Shown here in pieces: positions 41,689 through 53,200 of a DNA stretch of 64,000 bases. The notes beneath the pieces were generated by a model. It made no database searches. It had not been told where the DNA came from and saw only the letters and a list, made by a program, of their open reading frames with translations. Each line of letters starts with the position of its first letter. Positions within the stretch are counted from its first letter, which is position 1. A program made the translations under genes and the position numbers. Source of the DNA: Gelatoporia subvermispora B (Eukaryota > Basidiomycota > Agaricomycetes > Polyporales > Gelatoporiaceae); contig KB445792.1 of assembly GCA_000320605.2 (NCBI GenBank), positions 248,001 to 312,000 on the forward strand, given 5' to 3'.

Positions 41689-44600
41689 CTACAGCTCCCG
41701 CGTCCGATGCAAATACGTAGCCTCCTCCCTCGGGCTCACTCCAAAGAACGGCGCCGCTTCTTCTGGCGCCTCAAAAGCTGCTGTCCATGCCTGCGAGTTC
41801 ATCCTCTGGAACAGCCGGGACGCGCTTGGTTGGATCGTCCGCGGCGACGACTGGTGCTGCTTCTCCCTCTGGCCGCCCCGGCGCGGCGTCCGCGCGCCCT
41901 CAGGTATCGCCTCGTCCGACGCAGACGCACGATGGTTCGTTGGTGTCGAGGGCCTCGAGATCGCCGCACCATCCCCTCCTGCGCCCGCGCCCGACGCGCC
42001 CGCATACAAACTCCCAAAGCGGAAGCTCGTCACCCGCCTGCTGAGAGCTTGCAGCACCGACTGGCGGTCGGGCTGCCCGCGAGCCGCCTCATCCGCGCGC
42101 GCCTGTTCTTGCTCCTCGTGCTCCTCGCCATGCGCGAGGAACGTCGTGTGAATGGATGAGTCCGAGAGCCCCCGCGTGCGTAGCGTGCGGTCCAGCAGTG
42201 TCGGCTGCGTGCCCTCCTGCGTGTCCTGGTCGATCACCGCGTCCACCGCGCGCGTTAGCCTGCTCGCGCTCCTTCCCGCCCTCCGCAACGTTGCGCGACC
42301 AATCGTCGCGGTCCCCGCACCCTCAGCGACAGCCGGTAACGTTACTCCACGCTGCGGGCGCGGGATAACTATCCACGGGTCTGCACCCTCCTGTGGCGGC
42401 CGCGGTGCACCCGCGAAGATGCCCATGACGCTCCGGGAGAGGTCCTGCGCGGGCGGCGGTGCGACGGCTACGAGACTCTGTCCCGCGAGCGCGCTGATGC
42501 TGCCCCCGCGTCCCGGGTGGTGTGCCGCATACGTGTTCGTGCTCGTGACCGCGCGCCCAACGCCCGCGCCGGTGAACTCGACGTTGACCGTCATCGCGGA
42601 CGCGGACAGCGCCGGCTCGCGCTTCGGCACGATGCGCACCGGCCCGCGCGGCCGCCCGCGGCCCCCCGGGCGAACCGGCGGGGACAGCGCGCGTGTTGCC
42701 GCGTCCTCGCCGGTGCTGGTGCTCGCGCCTGGCAGACCGAGCAACTTCGAGAGGGGCGCCATCCACGCTGGTGCCGAGTGGCCCGCTGCATCCGTGGCAG
42801 TGCTCACAGAGGCTGAGGCCTTCGCGGGGTGCAGGGCCATGTCGCTGACCCTGCTCGCGACAGACGGGTCGAGAATGACATCGTTGAGCGTGACGCGGAG
42901 CTGGCCCATCTCGGCGAAGACGTCCTTGACGAACTTGAGCAGCCCACGGAGGTCGCGCCGCGTGCACGTCGTGACAATGCGGTCGTCCTCGAGGAAAGCA
43001 CGGAATTGTCCACGGAGGTTCGTTGCATCGTTCAGGACACTGCTCACTGTCGTGCGAGACAGGTGGCTAACGTCCGCTCCGAGCAGGTGTTGGCGCTTGA
43101 GACGGTTCGTGAGCGTCAACGCGTCTGCCTGCGTTATGCGGTTCAGGAGCGTGTTGGCTCGTTCGAGGAGAGCGCTCATAACCGACGACTGGCTGTCAGT
43201 CATGGACGACGATTCCGACTGTGCGTCGTGGGGAGCAGCTGCAGAGAGATGGTCGCCAAAGCCGCGTAGAAGGGACGGAGACGACAGGTTGACTCCTCCG
43301 GTCCAGACAAGGTCCGTCTGGACACCTCTTGAACGCGTCAAGAGCAGAAGAGACTTCTGCGCTCGAGACTTCTCCGGTGCATCCATAAGGCCTGCCCTCT
43401 GGCTGCTCTCATCGAGATCAAATGCGGTATGTGTAGTGTTGTACTGGGATGAGGTCTCGATGGAGTCAGCGCCTTCCATGGGAGACAGTGGCCGTCGGTC
43501 GGTTTCTGGAGTCAATGGCTCCTGGGTCACGCTTCAGTGATGAGCGAAGGACATGGGCAGAATTACATACATAGGGTCTTCGCGAACCTCGTTCAACGCT
43601 CACTGCGCGTCGGTTCATGCGTGATTGTGACTTCTGGAAGACAGAGTGGAGTGCGGACGGTGAAGGTGCGGTGCCGACATGGAAAGTGGGAGACAATGGT
43701 GCGGAAGAGATGAAAGACTGGTCGCTGAGCTTGTGACGATGCCTCAAGAACGAAACATCGTCCGCACGGCGTTCTTCCACTTCCTCTTGCAAAGTGTGAA
43801 GCTCTTCCCGTGACTCAGCTAAGAGATTGCGCAGCTCAGCATTGTCTCGCTTCAACGCCTCGTTGTCCGCCACCAAGGACTCCAAGACTTTGGTCACTTC
43901 ATCGCTTTCCAAGTGCCCGGTGTGGCCAAGTTGCTAATGCATGTCAATTATGTTTCGGCAACGTTGTACAACCACGTGGACGTACATGTTCTTGAAGTTG
44001 CTCCAAGCGTAGTCTCGCGTCAGCCAGGACCTCCTGCGAGAGTTCCTCCCGATGCACAGCCTGCATATGAAGATCCTCCCGAAGATGTGTAGCTTGAGCC
44101 TGCAGTTTGGCTTCCGTACAGAATCAGGACCTCAGCAGCTACAATGCACAGGCATGCTTGACTTACCGCATCTCTCCTTCAAGGCGTTCACTCGTAGCTC
44201 AATCAACTTTGCCCGTTGAGTTGCACTATCCCGTTCTTGTTGGAGATCATCCTTCTCCTGGAGAGCAATTGCTAGCCTAGTCTCAAGGCCGACAGAGCGT
44301 GCCTGCTGTGCCGTCAATCTTGCGACGTTTGCACGCGCGTCCTCGAGTTCATGAAGTGCAGCCTTGTTGGAAGACTCTGCGACCTCGGAATTCAGCAGCG
44401 CTTGGTTGAGGCGCTAAATGCCACAGTCAATCTGATTGCCGTTGCCAGTACTCGGGCTTACTGACCTTCTCCAGGGCTGCATTCTAAGGAAGGAGACGAT
44501 GTTGATGTGCTTGCATGCAAGTGTCCAAAGTCGTGTGACGTACCTCCTTCAGCAATTCCATGATCCTCGGCTCATAACTTCTGGTGTCTGTCATGGCAGC

Positions 44601-45028
44601 ATCGAGCGGAGGAGAGAGCGAAGCATCGTGACCCTGCGGCAATTAAGTGGGCACATGCACAATGAGACCATGAGCGTACTACGAACCTCTTGCCGACGCA
44701 TGTACGCCTCGTGCCTTCTCAATAAAGCCTGTCCAACCTCTGAGACGTCCGATGTCGGCAGGGCAATCTCCGGAGACAAATTCGACTGACCTGCACTCAG
44801 CACCAGCCTGCTCTGCATCTTCGCCTTGTAGGCCCCCCAAGCCATGCTCGTCTCGCAGTCCTCCAGGCCACAGCAGCATGTCGTCACGTCGTGCGGCTCC
44901 GGAGTGGAAGTGCCAGAGATGTTGCCCAGTGCTATAGTCAGGTCGTCAATCGCGCCGGTCGCTTGGCGTAGACTGTTCGTCATTAGAGAGTCCGGAGTAG
45001 TTGGTCGCGACAGTGCAGCCATCACCAT
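41689..45028 (-). CDS. Large coiled-coil protein of unknown function
   Basis: Eight exons: 45028-44791, 44739-44687, 44633-44544, 44483-44466 (18 nt), 44413-44167, 44110-43986, 43933-43571, 43521-41689; 988 residues. The N-terminus (MVMAALSRPTTPDSL) leads to TCCCGLEDCETSMAWGAYKAK, SRLVLSAEVGQALLRRHEAY, a pattern I associate with conserved basidiomycete proteins, with a Cys cluster that could bind metal. Residues about 125-370 are heptad-rich helices (ALHELEDARANVARL ... LRLEQLQEH ... NAELRNLLAESREELHTLQEEVEE). The rest is Ser/Pro/Arg-rich with a helical block around LLERANTLLNRITQADAL ... RDLRGLLKFVKDVFAEMGQL. A likely cytoskeletal or vesicle-tethering scaffold, by architecture only. The in-frame 51-nt intron (44740-44790) was removed because that restores LSAEVGQALL. 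Confidence 0.75.
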
Positions 45029-45830
45029 TCACAAGAGAGGATGGGGCGACTTATAGCTCAAATGCGGGAGTGGTGTCGTTTATAGCTGATGTTCGGAGGT
45101 AGCCTCGTTAACGTCAGGTAATGTACGGGTCAAGGTGCACGCCGAGGTGACTTCTGTCGATGAAATGAGAGCCTCGCTGGAAACGCAATGGATAGAAGGG
45201 GCCTGCCGCGATGATGTCTGAGTTTGGTATTCTCCGTCCAGGCAAATCAATTGCGAGGAGAGCAGCAGCCGAGGGTGGTCCAACCGTTCGAGGCGCGTCA
45301 AGACCAGCGGCGGTCACGGATTCGACAGTGTTGCAGGTGCAATTTCCGGTCTATATGCAATGCTGCTCTGGGCATAGACGTCTATGCCTCAATTTCTGTG
45401 TCGAGGAGAAGAATAGAAAGCATGCGTCCATTCACGTTCATCCCTCGGATTTGGCGCTCGAGAACGGAAACCACTTTTGGCCTTTGAGAAGCGCCGCACC
45501 GTCATAACGCACAACACGTAGCAGTCGTCTTTGCAGCATTTGATGGCCTCCGACAGCATTAGGTATATTGTAGGGCACACCATAGCAGATAGTCATTATG
45601 GTAAGTTACAATAACTGCTACCTGTCAATGTGTGGCTTAGCCGCTTCACGGACTATGTACAGTACACTAGTGGGGATCAGCGCATGTGAAAATGAGAGAT
45701 GTATATTAGTATGACCCTGAGCACCGTGTTTAAGAAACATTATTTATTCCTGCACTAGCTACTCAGAGATGGTATATCGTCCCTTATGCCTCGCTCTCCA
45801 TACACCCCAGAATCAAATATATCCAGCATG
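45029..45830. other. Spacer, coiled-coil gene promoter
   Basis: About 800 bp from the coiled-coil start (45028, minus) to the end of DUF7918 gene A (45831, minus). No gene seen. Confidence 0.5.
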
Positions 45831-47083
45831 TCAATCGCTGGTCAGATCTATAATGGACGACTCAGCCATGATAACTGCGTCATTCGGTTCCTCTTCCTTG
45901 AGCATCTCTTGCTTGATCGCACGACCCAGTTGCTTCTTGGTACGCTTCGCAGCGATCCGTCGCGCCATACGTTTTTGCAACTGAGCCACCTGTTTCTGTG
46001 TGAGGCCGCCCGATGCTGTTCAGAATGATTTGACTGCACGCAGTAGAACGAGACAAGATTCACCTTCATGGTCTCCAGCTCGGGGTCCTCATCATCCGAG
46101 CCGGGCACTAGCTCAACACCACTGTCAGAATCGCCTGCATGTTGACTCGTTCGCTGCTTCTTTCGAGGTCTGGCGTCCTCAGAGACTTGCTCATTGGTGC
46201 GCGCAGGATGGGGCATGACTCCCTGTGCAATCAGAACGTCTGTATGATTGTTCAGGTGCATTCAGAGTGTCCCCGGTATCAGATGATACCTTGAGGCTTG
46301 TACCGGAAAGTGAAGATAGCATACGGCTCCTCTCTAGTGTCCACATAATCAACGTTGCATCGCGTTAGTGGACGACGCGGTCTGATGCCATCTCCAAGCC
46401 TGCCAGAGGGCAGCTCTGGTAAGTCTCGAGACTTCTGATGGACAAAGTATACAGCAATATATCGCACTCACGACACACGATGGACGCCAGCCTTTTTGCT
46501 CCTCTCGTGAACAGCTCCGAAGGTCGGGATCTCGCTGGTCACAATTGATGCAGTGCTCTTTGGATTGATACGACAGCGACGAAACCGAACTTCCATAGTA
46601 CCCAGCTGTTGAGAAATTGGGTCTCCGGGCTGAGCGACAGTATCATCATCTACACAGCGGCACGGATCAATATCTGTCGTACAATATCGGGCCAATTGGA
46701 TGCGCACCGGTCGTCTGGACGACGGAAAACTGGAAAGGCTTAATTTCATGTTCGTTTATGGTGACCCCAATGCACAATCGCGAGGTGCCCGATGCACAGA
46801 GAAACGATTCTAACACACGTCCATCCACAGAAAGTTTCCCTGCAATCGCATCTTCAGGCAGTGTGTTACCTATCAATAAATGGAACGTCTAAAGTGGAGA
46901 ACATGATGGGAGATGAGATGGAGTACAAGAATGCATTGAGATTGAAGCTGTGCTCACTTTCCCCGCTTCGCTTGGTATAAAACAACTGATAGACCTGTTA
47001 TCATTACCTTTGGTCACTGAGAATTCTTGAAGAGTGGTTCTATCGCATACGACGCCGAGACGAATCCCACGTAATTCGGGCAT
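45831..47083 (-). CDS. DUF7918 protein A
   Basis: Six exons: 47083-46958, 46888-46708, 46673-46472, 46399-46290, 46239-46064, 45995-45831; 319 residues. It matches the DUF7918 pattern of Agaricomycetes: CFIPSEAGKTFHLLIG, KPFQFSVVQTT, LGTMEVRFRRCR, VHERSKKAGVHRVSLGDG, EEPYAIFTFRYKPQDVLIAQG. The tail is basic and helical (KKQVAQLQKRMARRIAAKR) and ends IIDLTSD, like a SUMO-interaction motif. The function of the family is unknown. Exon 4 and 5 acceptors were chosen by comparison with gene B, which shares the same intron positions and phases. The intron between exons 2 and 3 would be only 34 nt (46674-46707); without it the frame stops at once. Codons and splice sites otherwise look healthy. Transcribed away from gene B. 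Confidence 0.78.
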
Positions 47084-47274
47084 GACCTGAGACAGTGGCC
47101 TTCAGAGACTGGATGCAGACGTGGTCACGGCGTCTCCCCGCGTTCGGTAAGACAAGGGCGCCTACTGAAGGTCTCCCTAGGTTGTTCTGTTTGACGGTCC
47201 ACTTGTTCGTCAATTTCGGGGTGGACGAAGCAGATGGTAGACAAAGCAGCTGAAGCAAAATCGTTATGTGGCAG

Positions 47275-47863
47275 TTATCTGTTAACGTTCTCCCGGTGTT
47301 TAGTCCCACTGCTGACTTGACTCGCGCGTTTCGAAGCAATGCGCCTCTCCAAGCGGCTTTGAAGTTGCGCGATCTGGTTCTATGCAAATAACAAATTTGC
47401 CCGATAGTAAACTCGTGACGGCAATGATGAGCAAGGAGTTTTTACCCTCATAAATTCCAAGTCGGAGTCTTCGACATCTGAGCTAGGCACGCATTCGATG
47501 TCGCTGTCAGAATCCCCTGCATCGCCATCGAGTCTCCGCTCTTTTGCTATATCAAAGTGCCAGAATCTGGTGTATGCGAAGCTCTCGCCATTGATCCCAC
47601 AAAATGGCGCCCGGGAGCTCAAAGGGCCCTTACTCGCTGCCCCGTGAGATGATAGAACAGTTGTTAATCTCCGACTCAATATTCGGTGTTGCTTCCGTTC
47701 CGTTGTCCGTCTCAAGCTTCCTCAGACCTTCAAATCGCAACAGGCCTGTTATCACGTTACACGCAGACTCAGTACTAGCATTATCGTCGAACTTTCCTAG
47801 ATAAGATGCCTCAAGCACAGAGCGGGGAACTAGGTGTTTGGCTGGTGTGCGATGGCGAACCAC
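47275..47863 (-). pseudogene. 5'-truncated third DUF7918 copy
   Basis: On the minus strand the last exons of a DUF7918 gene are readable. FAYTRFWHF matches the 'EEPYAIFTFRY' strand of gene A; DGDAGDSDSDIECVPSSDVEDSDLEFM matches A's AGDSDSGVELVPGSDDEDPELETM. After a 66-nt-type intron, NQIAQLQSRLERRIASKRAS matches A's KKQVAQLQKRMARRIAAKR. It then ends at 47275 without the IDLT tail. Further 5', a frame SVLEASYLGKFDDN ... LRFEGLRKLETDNGTE can be joined at GTAAGG but only weakly resembles the core domain, and no ATG or conserved N-terminus precedes it. It lies just upstream of gene A in the same orientation, as expected of a tandem duplicate, and its left part overlaps exon 1 of gene B on the other strand. 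Confidence 0.55.
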
Positions 47864-49484
47864 TCGCTGAACATCGAGTCAAACGGCGGGAGGAGGATTC
47901 CGTCGTCAGCTGCTGGGTAGCGAGTGTGCCCGGGAAAGTGAGCCTTACGTACACGATCTATGTACTTACGATATGTTAAAGACCTCGCAGACATTCTCGA
48001 TCCGACTTGAGAACCGCAGTGCTGACGGAATCCAATTTCGACTGTTCTTGGACGGTATTGAAACAGATGTTGATCACTTCATAGATGGCAACGAGCCCCA
48101 TATAGACGTGACAGGTATCATCATCGGGCGATCGGACACTGGCAAATCAGTTCACAAGCCATTTGTCTTCAGCAAAATAAAAACTACTGGTAGGCCAGCT
48201 TCTCAGACATCCCATAGCTTTGGTAACCCTGACATTCATCTACACAGATGATGCACAGACTGCTGCACCGGACCTTGACTTTCCAGACCTTGGAACAATC
48301 GAGGTGGTTGCTTATCGAGTCGAAATGGACTACGCGCCGTCCAGTTCAGACTCTGATGAGTACATTGGTAGTAAATCAATGTCGAATACAACACGGAGAT
48401 CTGGTGCTCATCGCCGCAGACGAAAGAACAAGCGGCAGTCACACGGCAAGCAGAAAGGGAAAGCGAAGCAACAGGCGAAGGAAGAACAAGACTGCAACAC
48501 GGGATGTTCCAACAAAAATTTGTTAAGTGACACGCTTGTTCATGAGAGCAGCGTGAAATCTTCATATCATCGTATCTCGTGAGTGGTACCTGGTATTCTC
48601 GTTTGCTCCTGATTTTCATGTGTCCAGTTTGGGTGAGGATGAAGAAATCGACAATGATGATATCGTAACCAAACCGTTAAAATTGAGGTGCCTAGACGAG
48701 GGCGAGGCACGGGCCATTTTCACTATCAGGTATAGACCGAAAGGTTGGTTCACATGCGATGTCCCGTCAAATTTGATAAGTTCATGCCCACGCATAGAGG
48801 TCCTAATTGCCAGCAAAATCATACCTCGGCCGTTACCAGAAGACATACCCGAGGCAAGTAGCAATCACCAGCGCAACTCCACTGAGCCTGCTGCAGTCCC
48901 CTCGAAACGTCCCTCTGGATCCGGCGAGCATGTACGGCACAAGAGACCACGTCGTGGTCAACCAGAGGCCGCAGTGGCAGACACTCGCGAGACCATCTCA
49001 AAAGATCCAATCCCTCAGCATACGCCGAAAAGCGAGACCGATTCGGATCTCGAGCTTGCGAGATTGAGAGCCATAACATCCGATACTGGCGAGGCGGACA
49101 GGGACAGTACCATCGCTCGGGATAATTCTCAAGAGACCTCGGAAGAGACGGCGATCGAGAGAGAGTTAGAGAGACCTTCGACACCCGACGGCGACCTGAT
49201 TCAGCCCAAAATCGAGACATTTGCGGATCTCAACCTTGGCGAATTGGAGGCAAGTCCACCGACATTATCGTGCGATCATGTTTCGCTGATATTCTACATA
49301 GGAACGGAGACGAGCTGCCGAAGAAAGGGCAGAACTAGCACAACGGGAAATGCTTGAAATTACACAAAGCATCGAGCAGCGCAGGTTACTCGAATCTGAA
49401 TTTGGCCGCCAAGTGAAACAGGAGTTGATATTGGCCAACATTTCAGACGGGCCTATCGTCATTGATCTGACTGACGATGATTGA
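47806..49484 (+). CDS. DUF7918 protein B with helical IDLTDDD tail
   Basis: Six exons: 47806-47937, 47991-48189, 48248-48578, 48628-48743, 48798-49249, 49302-49484; 470 residues. Same layout as A: GVWLVCDGEPLAEHRV, SVPGK|TFSIRLENRS, KPFVFSKIKTT, LGTIEVVAYRV, YHRISLGEDEE, ARAIFTIRYRPK then EVLIASKIIPRP. Introns fall at the same codons and phases as in A for the first, second, third and fourth introns. B has a basic insert (RRRRKNKRQ, about 145-185) likely to be a nuclear localisation signal, a long Glu/Ser/Pro disordered stretch, a coiled helix (ERRRAAEERAELAQREMLE), and ends PIVIDLTDDD, a canonical-looking SUMO-interaction motif. The last intron uses a GC donor (GCAAGT at 49250). Function unknown; nuclear site inferred. 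Confidence 0.8.
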
Positions 49485-50212
49485 CGATTAGGTTGTCCGT
49501 GTGATGAACGGAGTAGATAGATCGATGTCGTACAGATACCTAGTGCTTTTAGCTACGGGCTTCCTCATGTACAACGTTCAACCATTCGGAACGTTCGCAA
49601 TGTCTTGACGCAATCGGCTCCAGCAGGGTGATGGTTGGATCCTGCAGGTTGCACATCAAACAATAACACTGAAAAGTTACAGCTCACACTGCCGCGCACA
49701 CCTCGATTCACGCCCGCACGTCTAGTGATAGATGCGCTTGTTTCAGTAGTGTAGTTGTATAGACATTGTTATAGACATATATGGGGTCCATCCGCGACGA
49801 GGAGAGAACAGCACAATGTCGAGCCGAGACGTGCAACAGGGAACGAGAGGTTATAAAAAAACAAATCAACAAAACGTACGTATCGGAGCGGAGCGGGGAG
49901 CGCAGGGACGGCGCGCGAGCGAGCGAGGGTCGACGGGACGTGTGAGCAGAGCCCGCCGCGGACATACAACGTGACGAGGGCGAGAAGCGGAACGAGTACT
50001 GTGCCCTGGGGCGTACATTTCATTCGAGAGCGGCGTGACCAACGTGAAAGCCTAGAATGGGTTCGTGGACGAAGTGGCGAATGACGAAACTGACATTGGG
50101 AACAGGGTAGACGTGAAGAACATATCGAAATGAGGGAAAGATGCTGGCGAGTTATCCAATTCTTGATGAGTGCGTGTTTGTGCTTGCATGCCCGAGGCCC
50201 GTGGCTCAGCGC
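49485..50212. other. Convergent spacer
   Basis: 728 bp between the stops of DUF7918 B and the RRM gene. AT-rich patches; no coding signal or RNA gene recognised. Confidence 0.5.
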
Positions 50213-53200
50213 TCAGGACGAGGACGAGTTGCTCAGAACGTGCGCGTTGTCTCCTCCGGCCCTCCAGATCTCCTGGCTCTGGTCTAGGTTGAGACTAGCG
50301 AGCGTCCCGTTGAGGTCCTGAATGCTCTCCTGCTCATGGTCGTTGCCATGCGCCGTGTACTGCTCCTGCAGCTGAGTCTGCGTCTGAGAGCCCCTCCTGG
50401 AAGGATCTGGACGCGAGATAACCACGTCCTGACGACTGGCGGCGCGCGGCTGAAAGGTGGGGGTAGACACTTCGCTCAACAACGAGCTGAAGCGCTGCTG
50501 CGAGCTTGGGGGACGAAGGACGGATGTCGGCGAGACCTTGCCGCTCCCACTCGCACCCTTATCTTCCACCGGACCTGCATGGTACCAGCCACTGTAGCTC
50601 TTGGCAGGGTGTGACAGTCCCTGAGACTGCATAGAAAGCCCCTGCTCATGCTCCTTCAGCCCCTCATTCAGGTAGTTAGGGTCGGGGGAGAAAGGTGAGA
50701 AGGTCCCGCCAGAAGGCCCCGCCGCCGGCTGCTGCTGTGAGCCAGGCTGAGGCCCAAAGATCGACGGCGGAGGATACGGGCCTGAGAGGCTGACGTCAAT
50801 GTCGTGTACCATAGCTTGAATCGGGGACTCATGACGTCTACCATTAAGCCCGCCTGGTCCGCTGTTAAGGAGATTGGTGAGCCCGAACTTCTCTAACAAC
50901 TGAAGAGCTTGCTCTGGAGTGAGCGAAGAAGCAGATGGTGTAGGTGCCTGCGGCTGTTGTGGAGTCTGGAAGGCAGCAGCCTGTGCGGCTTGTGCTGCAG
51001 CCTGCGCTGCTTTATCTGTGACACGTTCAACAAACTGATAGAATGTTGCGGGAAAAAGCAACGTACATTGGCTGCGACCCCAGCTCAATCTGATCCTGCT
51101 TCCACCAATAGGGAAACCCTGCATCTTCTCGATAGCCCTCTCAGCATCCGGCTTGCGCACAAACTGCACAAAGCCGCAGTGCTTCCCAGCAGGGACCTTC
51201 ACCTGCAGGAAGACGTCAGCGTACATTCGTTCTCCGAGATAGAATAGAACGCACATAGTGAATATCACCAAATGGAGCGAAGAATGTACGCAATGTGTCC
51301 TCAGAGATCAGCGGGGAAAGGCCTCCAACAAACACGGTAGTGTTGTACGGATCTGACGACGTAAGCTGCTCTCCGTTGGGGCCGATCAGGTTCGACAAGA
51401 TTGCGCGCGCCTGGGCGTGGTGCTTCCATGATTCCTCCGACAGGTTGTATCGCTGCGCCATGATCTGCTCCGGAGTCTGCGTGGCAATCTGTGCGGTGAC
51501 AGATGGCACGCCATTCGCATTCGAGCCGCCCGACGTCGGAGCGCCCGTTCCGAACTGCGCGTTCTTAAGCGCTTCGTCAGAGTTGGCAGAGACCAGCGTC
51601 GATGACGAAGTAGTGCTGGACCCTGAGCCAAGAGGCTGCCCAGCGAGCGAGGATGCGGAGCCGGAGTTCGATACCGTGTTTCCTGACAAGGAGTTGTTCG
51701 AGCCTGAAGCAGCGGCGCCAGGCCCAGCCAGAGGCGCTGAGACGCTCTTTGCTTGCGTGGCACTAGGGAGGGGCAAAGCGATTGTCATCTGGTTCTGCTG
51801 ATCCGACATGCCAGTTCCCGTCGGTGACACGAAGGGGAACTGCTGAAAATCCATTCCCGCAGCGTTGGGGGCCGGCTTGAACTTCGCTGTCGCAGGAGAG
51901 ATACGCACTAGAAGCGCATACATCAGAAAATTGTATCACAATTGTGATGTGGAGCCGCTCACTAGGTCGCGACAGGCAATACAAGCCGTGCATCTCAATG
52001 AGGGCGCGCTGCTGGTCAGCCTCGTCCGTGAACCTGGAGAATGGCGAGATAGGGTCAGCAGACTGCGGGAGCCGGAAAGTCTCATGACCTCTCTCACCTC
52101 ACGAAGCCATACCCTCGCGATACTCCGGTGACGGGGTCCAGCATGATCTTCGCGCTCTTGCAGCTCAGGAAGGGGCGGATAAAGCGCGGCTCCCTGTCAT
52201 TCCTGAGACCCAGGACTGGGTTGCGGAAGACCGCGACGAGGTCCGAGTTGGAAACCTCCGGCGCAAGGTCACCTACAAAGATGCTGTACTCTTTGGGATA
52301 CTGCGGGTTCTGGCCGCCAGGGATAGTGATCTGTGGCTGCGGCGGCGCCGCGATACTGGCTGGCATAGGCGCGGCCGGCACGGAGGACGCCCAGTTCATT
52401 GAGAATGGTTTCGAGGAATTCGGCATGATTGCAGGCTGGCTTGCGTTTGCAATTTGAGAGAGAACTGATGCAGCGTGCGCTTGTGACGGGAAAGTGAGGA
52501 AGCAATAGCCCGGATTGTTGGCTTGCTGGCCAGTGACGGAGTCCGGCGGGGGACGAGGCACCTTGATGCTGATGGGGTCCCAGCCCATGAGGGTGCAGAC
52601 CTGCTTGGCGTATTCCTCGTCCATCCAAGGCTCAAGTTCGCCCCACCAGACGGTAGAGCGGGAGGTAGCAGTGCTGGGTGAAGAGAGCGACGGGGAGTGA
52701 GTGTGAGAGTGCTGGCCGGTGGGCTGAGTTGGCTGGGGCTGCTGGAGCGGGCGGTGAGGGAGGTAGAGGTCGCGCGGGTCGCGGATATCGCGGAGGTCAC
52801 GAACGTCGCGGACGTCGCGGTCGGCGTTGAACGTCGTCGGGGAGGACGACGAAGAGAGGAGCGGGTTGGAGTAGAGCTCAGACGCGACAGGCCCGCGCGG
52901 CTGAGGGGGATGGGGATGGGGATGGTGGTGGTTGAAGACCAAGGAGGGATGGTTGACCTGCGCGTTCGACGGCATGCTCCCGGCGTCGGTCGATTGCCTC
53001 GACGCGTTCGGCGCCGCCGAGTACACTCCCGGCTTGACCGTCCAGCTATCGCTGGCGCTGTTGCCGCCCCCGCTGCCGGCGCTGCCGCCCCCGCCGGCGT
53101 TGCCGCCCGTGCCGCCGCCGAGCCCCTGCGCAGAAGCAAACGACATTCGCGGCGCGAACGACGAGAAGCCGGCGTTCATAGGGGCGCTGGACATGGGCCC

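Noticed and set aside
42152..43540. 462-codon plus-strand open frame
   Set aside because: It is antisense to the long last exon of the coiled-coil gene; high GC at third positions of the real gene keeps the opposite strand open. Its sequence is Arg/Ser/Ala-rich with no domain.
46200..46239. Other acceptors for DUF7918 A exon 5 (after GCACAG or GGGAG)
   Set aside because: The first breaks the frame and the second loses the conserved DVLIAQG segment; the acceptor at 46240 matches gene B.
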